Shown: in pieces, positions 7,316 to 10,239 of the stretch
Numbering within the stretch: the stretch's first letter is position 1
How the letters are laid out: every line of letters begins with the position of its first letter
NCBI GenBank assembly: GCA_904393845.1
Contig: CAJFNB010000085.1
Location: forward strand, 1 to 10,239
From: Alloclostridium intestinigallinarum
GTDB taxonomy: Bacteria > Bacillota > Clostridia > Christensenellales > UBA3700
DNA length: 10,239 nucleotides
Reading direction: 5' to 3'
The notes under the pieces: generated by a model
What the model was told of the DNA's origin: nothing
Database searches by the model: none
The model's input: the letters and a program-made list of their open reading frames with translations, nothing else
Position numbers and translations under genes: made by a program

Positions 7316-7344
7316 ATATTAGCATACCGCCGATATGCGGTCAA
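7316..7344 (-). promoter_or_regulatory. Promoter of the GH95-GH110 operon
   Basis: On the minus strand TTGACC (7339-7344) is followed after 17 bases by TAATAT (7316-7321). The predicted start is about 40 bases ahead of the GH95 ATG. The spacer is itself a near-perfect palindrome (7322-7338), and a LacI-type site lies 18 bases upstream of the -35 box. Confidence 0.7.
7322..7338. promoter_or_regulatory. 17-bp palindrome filling the GH95 promoter spacer (candidate operator)
   Basis: GCATACCGCCGATATGC pairs in 7 of 8 positions around a central C. It occupies exactly the 17 bases between the -35 and -10 boxes, the classical position for a repressor that excludes RNA polymerase. It is unlike the TAAATCGTTTA motif, so a second regulator is possible. 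Confidence 0.55.
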
Positions 7345-7362
7345 TACTTTCGCGACAAAAAT

Positions 7363-7375
7363 TTAAACGATTTAA
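7363..7375. promoter_or_regulatory. Putative LacI-family operator upstream of the GH95 promoter
   Basis: TTAAACGATTTAA has perfect 5-bp arms around CGA and contains, on the other strand, the same TAAATCGTTTA 11-mer found upstream of the reductase. It lies upstream of the -35 box, so it might serve as an auxiliary or looping site, or for activation. Confidence 0.6.
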
Positions 7376-7509
7376 TTTTTATTGTCCGACCTGCGCGCCG
7401 GCGAACTTTTACCGTACCCGGCATTGGCAGAACGGCAACGCGTGACAAGGCGAATTGCTTTATCCGCAGAGTAATCGGCCTGCGGCGCCCCTCCGCGCCA
7501 CTATTCCGC
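7376..7509. other. Non-coding spacer upstream of the GH95 operon
   Basis: I see no gene here. Open frames crossing it on both strands are low-complexity, basic and lack ribosome sites. The DNA is rich in short GC inverted repeats such as GCGCCGGCG. Confidence 0.5.
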
Positions 7510-7605
7510 CGCCTGCAATGCGGCGTAGTTTTACCTGCGATTTTCCAGCCTGTAATCCCGACGCCTGTAATGCGGCATGGTTTCCCGTGATTTTTCAGCC
7601 CGCAT
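7510..7605. repeat. Imperfect tandem repeat, two units of about 52 bp
   Basis: The unit starting CGCCTGCAATGCGGC at 7510 recurs at 7562 as CGCCTGTAATGCGGC, and the shared run continues through GTTT, GATTTT and CAGCC with scattered substitutions. The second unit ends right at the -35 box of the plus-strand promoter (7607). No coding meaning is seen. Confidence 0.6.
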
Positions 7606-7606
7606 A

Positions 7607-7635
7607 TTGACATATTCGCCGTATAATAATAAAAT
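7607..7635 (+). promoter_or_regulatory. Sigma-A type promoter of the small secreted-protein gene
   Basis: TTGACA (7607-7612) is followed after exactly 17 bases by TAAAAT (7630-7635). It points at the secreted-protein gene 265-300 bases downstream. Without the element at 7656-7904 the leader would be only about 20-25 bases. Confidence 0.75.
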
Positions 7636-7644
7636 ATGTGTATA

Positions 7645-7650
7645 GGGAGG
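7645..7650 (+). promoter_or_regulatory. Orphaned ribosome-binding site separated from its gene by an insertion
   Basis: GGGAGG follows the plus-strand promoter but no start codon lies within reach. Taking out 7656-7904 plus one TA puts it 7 bases before ATG at 7909 (spacer CACTACT), the ideal distance. Confidence 0.7.
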
Positions 7651-7655
7651 CACTA

Positions 7656-7904
7656 CCCATACCCAACCTCAGTAGAACACATTTTACGGTAAAGCATAAA
7701 ATATGTGTATATGTCGGGTTGTAAAATGCTCGCTTTCAGCGTAACTGGTTTCGGGCAGATTTGTGCGAGATGGCGCGCAGTTGTAGTAAACTACAACAAG
7801 TCGACAAATTGCGCAAATATGTCGAAAGCAACAACAAGTCGACAAATTGCGCAAATATGTCGAAAGCAGTACGATTAAAGTGTTCTACTGAGGTTGGGTA
7901 TGGG
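7656..7904 (+). mobile_element. MITE-like element, copy 1, with 25-bp terminal inverted repeats and TA duplication
   Basis: The ends 7656-7680 (beginning CCCATACCCAACCTCAGTAG) and 7880-7904 are perfect 25-bp inverted repeats. They are flanked by TA at 7654-7655 and 7905-7906, as expected of an insertion made by an IS630/Tc1-mariner type transposase. The 249-bp body codes for no transposase. It contains an 8-bp inverted pair CATTTTAC/GTAAAATG (7680-7687, 7721-7728), a perfect hairpin TTGTAG-TAAA-CTACAA (7781-7796) and two identical 38-bp tandem units. A second copy starts at 10130. The element splits the leader of the downstream secreted-protein gene. The family assignment rests on the TA duplication only. 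Confidence 0.8.
7793..7868 (+). repeat. Two identical 38-bp tandem units inside the MITE-like element
   Basis: Units 7793-7830 and 7831-7868 are identical, each starting ACAACAAGTCGACAAATT. Each carries the inverted pair TCGACA/TGTCGA around a TTGCGCAA palindrome, so each unit can form its own hairpin. Copy number could vary between genomes or between copies. Confidence 0.9.
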
Positions 7905-8433
7905 TACTATGAAAAAAACTATAATTCTTCTGATTGTCGCCATTGTCGCCGTTACCGGCATAACCGCGTTCGCCGCCTGCGGCTACGGCAGTGAGCTGAC
8001 TCTTTCCATGGGCGACGGCTTGGTCCCCGACGACGCGGTTTCCATTCAACTTAAATACAACGACACCTGGAACGACGGCGACGTCATCTACTCGGCAACG
8101 TTCGGACACGAAAGCGAGGCGGTACTTGCAGACGAATATACCCTTGCTTTCAGCGACACGGCTCCCTCTTCCGACAGCTATACGCTGAAATCCATTTTCA
8201 GCTTTACCAAAGCCGCGTTGGAGCCGAATACGGTCAGCGGAGGCAGATTCTCCGGTGACGCCAACGAAATAAAGATAGACGACCTTTCGCAGTATCTGCC
8301 CGAAGGTGAAGGCGTCCTCATCGTGTATCTGGTATTTTACAGCACGGATACGGACTTCGGCAATATAACCACTTACGCTTCGCACGAAATACAATTCGAA
8401 TGGGTAAGCGACACGCAGGTTCAGCTTGTATGA
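7900..8433 (+). CDS. Small secreted or lipoprotein-like protein of unknown function
   Basis: I do not recognise the family. The original start is probably ATG 7909 (MKKTIILLIVAIVAVTG...), giving 174 residues. After the insertion, ATG 7900 inside the element's inverted repeat, with TGAGG six bases before it, is the better-placed start and adds MGT in frame. An N-terminal signal segment (KK followed by about 18 hydrophobic residues) ends in TAFAAC, with Cys24 (counted from 7909) as a possible lipidation site; F at -3 is unusual for a lipobox, so signal peptidase I cleavage is an alternative. The mature part is acidic, Ser/Thr/Asp-rich and beta-prone, without cysteines or membrane segments. It has its own promoter (7607-7635) and terminator (8456-8483) and faces away from the glycan operon, so it is a single-gene unit. 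A role at the cell surface is all that can be inferred. Confidence 0.7.
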   Translation: MGTMKKTIILLIVAIVAVTGITAFAACGYGSELTLSMGDGLVPDDAVSIQLKYNDTWNDGDVIYSATFGHESEAVLADEYTLAFSDTAPSSDSYTLKSIFSFTKAALEPNTVSGGRFSGDANEIKIDDLSQYLPEGEGVLIVYLVFYSTDTDFGNITTYASHEIQFEWVSDTQVQLV

Positions 8434-8455
8434 TACCGTAAAACAAACAAATTAT

Positions 8456-8483
8456 AAAAGGACCGTACGCGCGGTCCTTTTTT
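8456..8483. terminator. Bidirectional rho-independent terminator
   Basis: AAAAGGACCG (8456-8465) pairs with CGGTCCTTTT (8472-8481) around a 6-base loop, with six Ts on the plus strand and TTTTATAATTT on the minus strand. It ends the secreted-protein gene from one side and the carboxypeptidase/SIR2-remnant transcript from the other. Confidence 0.85.
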
Positions 8484-8512
8484 CATGCCTTTCTTTTTTG
8501 TCTTGCGCAAAA

Positions 8513-8920
8513 TTATATTCGGTTCGTCAACTCTTTCAGCGTATTTGCCATATCGCCCGCGATATAGACGGCGCGTTCCCCGAAATCAAAAGGCGCGCGC
8601 ACGGGGCGCAGATCCAGACACGCGTAACGGAAATTTTCATGCGAAGCAGCCGCCTTCTAAAAGGGAAATTTGATTATGACGGGGGTATTCATGCCCACAC
8701 CGAGTTCCAAAAGCAAAGTCTTTCTTCCCTCACAGCTTTTTAAGAATTTTTCGTAATTATCCGCGGCGGCATGCCAGCCTTCGTCCTCCACGAATTTATC
8801 GTCCGCACGCAGATTGGTGGTCACGGGTGCGCCGCACACCGGACAGCGCGGCACGAGTTCGGAAGGAATCTTCATATCTTTCTGCGCCTCAACCAGTGCT
8901 TTGTCCGAGACGAAAACGGG
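8513..8920 (-). pseudogene. SIR2-family NAD-dependent deacetylase, C-terminal remnant with an internal amber stop
   Basis: The frame reads from the end of the carboxypeptidase gene through DKALVEAQKDMKIPSELVP, RCPVCGAP, NLRADDKFVEDEGWHAAA and LLLELGVGMNTPVIIKFPF, then TAG at 8657-8659. It continues in the same frame for 47 residues (KAAASHENFRYACLD... GDMANTLKELTNRI) to TAA at 8513. The LRADD/VEDEGWH/GVGxNTPVIIK pattern is characteristic of the Clostridial SIR2-type deacetylase proteins. Homologues as I recall them read IKYPFW at the stop position, so TAG most simply comes from TGG (Trp). The N-terminal NAD-binding Rossmann half and the first zinc Cys pair are absent; only one CxxC remains. 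An ATG at 8875 lacks a good ribosome site. This is a decayed gene fragment downstream of the carboxypeptidase. Confidence 0.8.
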
Positions 8921-8922
8921 TG

Positions 8923-10062
8923 TCAGATAAAGACTTTCTTGATATAGTCCCAGAACGTCGCCTGCTCCGCACTCTCCAATGCGATGAGATTTACCGTAAT
9001 TTTTTCGCCCGAAGGTGTGGAATATTCGGCGGTACCGATTACGTCGCCGCGGTTTACCGGCGCTTTCACCTTGTCGGGAAGAGTGATTTCGGGCGCGGAT
9101 ATTTCTTCACCCGTTTTAATGAGCATGCTTACGTCGCTGTCGGCGCCGTAGGGAATTTCATCTACCCTGCCTCCGCGCACGGGGATTGCGCCCAGCTGTT
9201 CGCCCGCACCCGCGACTTTGGCGCGTGAGTAGTTGGCAAAAGCATAGTTGAACATTCCCGAAACTTCCGCAAAGCGGGTGTTGCTGTCCTTTCCGCCTAT
9301 AAGGGTGGCGACCACTCTTACCCCTTTCCTGTCCGCGCACGCCGAAAGGCAAAAGCCCGCCTCGTTGGTGAAGCCCGTCTTGCCGCCGACACATCCTGCG
9401 TAATTTCTTATAAGTTTGTTGGTGTTCACAAGCTGTGTGGTTCTGCCGCTGGGGTGGGTGAAGTCTTCCATCCAGATACCCGCGTAATCGTAATATTTAT
9501 TGTGTTTCATAAGCGCACGCGTCATTATATTGACGTCGCGCGCGGTGGAATACTGTTCACCGCTGTCGGGAAGTCCCGTCGCGCAGGAAAAACGGGTGTT
9601 GTTCATGCCCATCTCCCGGGCGCGCTCGTTCATCCTGTTCACGAACGCTTCGTGCGAACCGCTGATAAGCTCCGCTAAAGCTACGGAAGCGTCGTTTGCG
9701 GAAGCGACGATAACGCCCTTGATAAGGTCGTCCACCTTGTAAGTCGCGCCGGCGTCCAGAAACATCTGGCTGCCGCCCATTCCCGCCGCCGTCTGCGATA
9801 CGGTCACTTCCTGATTAAGCGATATTTCGCCCCTGTCAAGCGCTTCGAACACGAGATTTGCCGTCATGATTTTGACCATGGAAGCTATCTCGTGCTTTTC
9901 GTCCTCCGCTTTGGCGTACAGCACCCTGCCGCTTTCCGCGTCCGTCATGTAGGCGGAAAAGGCGCTCACCGAGTACCCCTCTTCCGCGCACGCCACGTTT
10001 ACCGAGAACATTGCGGTTATCGCCGCGGTAAGCAACAGCATTAAACAAAAGATTTTTTTCAT
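8923..10062 (-). CDS. D-alanyl-D-alanine carboxypeptidase (PBP5/DacF-type, peptidase S11)
   Basis: The 379-residue protein has a signal peptide (MKKIFCLMLLL... cleaved near VACA-EE, residue 26) and the three serine penicillin-binding protein motifs in order: S61-M-V-K64, S121-A-N123 and K228-T-G230. A C-terminal beta-rich domain follows (about 285-360), and the protein ends in an amphipathic-looking FWDYIKKVFI that could hold it on the outer face of the membrane. It trims the terminal D-Ala from peptidoglycan pentapeptides. The length and ends look complete. The start is ATG 10062 with AGAGGA upstream. The second MITE-like copy begins only 67 bases before the start codon and may have displaced or disturbed the promoter; I see no convincing -35/-10 pair in 10063-10129. 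Downstream the transcript runs through the SIR2 remnant to the terminator at 8456-8483. Confidence 0.93.
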   Translation of the reverse strand: MKKIFCLMLLLTAAITAMFSVNVACAEEGYSVSAFSAYMTDAESGRVLYAKAEDEKHEIASMVKIMTANLVFEALDRGEISLNQEVTVSQTAAGMGGSQMFLDAGATYKVDDLIKGVIVASANDASVALAELISGSHEAFVNRMNERAREMGMNNTRFSCATGLPDSGEQYSTARDVNIMTRALMKHNKYYDYAGIWMEDFTHPSGRTTQLVNTNKLIRNYAGCVGGKTGFTNEAGFCLSACADRKGVRVVATLIGGKDSNTRFAEVSGMFNYAFANYSRAKVAGAGEQLGAIPVRGGRVDEIPYGADSDVSMLIKTGEEISAPEITLPDKVKAPVNRGDVIGTAEYSTPSGEKITVNLIALESAEQATFWDYIKKVFI

Positions 10063-10129
10063 ATGCTTTTCCTCTTTGCGTATTTAGTCGCGTTTAGTAT
10101 GTATATTTCCTGTTTTTTTATTACGGGTA

Positions 10130-10239
10130 CCCGTAGTGGGCCTCAGTAGAACACATTTTACGGTAAAACATAAAATATGTGTATATGTCGGGTTGTAAAA
10201 TGCTTTGCTTTCAGCGTAACTGGTTTCGGGCAGATTTGT
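10130..10239 (+). mobile_element. MITE-like element, copy 2, left part (continues past window end)
   Basis: From CCTCAGTAGAACAC at 10141 to the window end, the 99 bases match copy 1 (7667-7764) with two substitutions and one inserted base. A TA (10128-10129) followed by 11 bases precedes this point, exactly as in copy 1, but those 11 bases differ (CCCGTAGTGGG against CCCATACCCAA). It has the same orientation as copy 1. It lies upstream of, and divergent from, the carboxypeptidase gene. Confidence 0.85.

Noticed and set aside
7341..7613. Open frame of 90 codons on the minus strand upstream of GH95, and a plus-strand frame over the same DNA
   Set aside because: It overlaps the GH95 promoter, operator and 52-bp tandem, has low-complexity basic content and no ribosome site, and resembles no family.
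7793..7868. Possible CRISPR-like repeat
   Set aside because: The two 38-bp units are directly adjacent with no spacers and lie inside a mobile element.
8657..8659. In-frame TAG read as pyrrolysine or suppressed stop
   Set aside because: The position matches a Trp in homologues as I recall them, the gene also lacks its 5' half, and another gene in the window (the LacI-family regulator) uses TAG as its normal stop. A nonsense mutation is the simpler reading.

Overview
The window looks like a piece of a metagenome-assembled or draft genome of an anaerobic gut Clostridia (Bacillota). Evidence: moderately high GC coding sequence, good sigma-A type promoters (TTGACA-17-TAGAAT), strong GGAGG-type ribosome sites, a Firmicutes-style serine recombinase tail, a DacF-like carboxypeptidase and host-glycan hydrolases. 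A Christensenellales-like lineage is my guess from overall feel only. A 51-base run of N inside one gene shows that the sequence is scaffolded.

Layout. (1) 1-334, plus strand: the last part of a large serine recombinase and its terminator, which is all that is visible of a mobile element to the left. (2) 542-7344, minus strand, transcribed right to left: promoter, GH95 alpha-L-fucosidase, GH110 alpha-1,3-galactosidase (4-base ATGA overlap), a LacI-family regulator with its own promoter, the 5' part of an aldo/keto reductase fused out of frame to what looks like the C-terminal part of a beta-galactosidase-type protein, then a membrane-anchored metallophosphoesterase. (3) 7269-7899: a non-coding stretch with the GH95 promoter and operators, a two-copy 52-bp tandem, a plus-strand promoter and a 249-bp MITE-like element. 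(4) 7900-8433, plus strand: a small secreted or lipoprotein-like protein of unknown function. (5) 8456-8483: a bidirectional terminator. (6) 8513-10062, minus strand: a D-Ala-D-Ala carboxypeptidase followed by the decayed 3' end of a SIR2-family deacetylase. (7) 10130-10239: the start of a second copy of the MITE-like element.

How it works together. GH110 and GH95 would remove the alpha-1,3-galactose and alpha-1,2-fucose of blood-group-B-type structures, and a beta-galactosidase (here only a remnant) would remove the next sugar. Neither enzyme has a signal peptide, so the cassette should act in the cytoplasm on imported oligosaccharides. The LacI-family protein is the obvious local regulator: an identical 11-mer, TAAATCGTTTA, lies upstream of GH95 and of the reductase, and a shorter version lies in the lacI leader.

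The most unusual thing is the MITE-like element. It has 25-bp perfect terminal inverted repeats flanked by TA, and it sits exactly between a canonical promoter plus GGGAGG ribosome site and the start codon of the small secreted protein. Removing it with one TA restores GGGAGG-7 nt-ATG. Its right end also carries a replacement ribosome site and an in-frame ATG inside the inverted repeat, so the insertion may have turned a simple leader into a structured one. The window also holds two decayed loci: the reductase/galactosidase chimera, and the SIR2 tail with a Trp-to-amber change.
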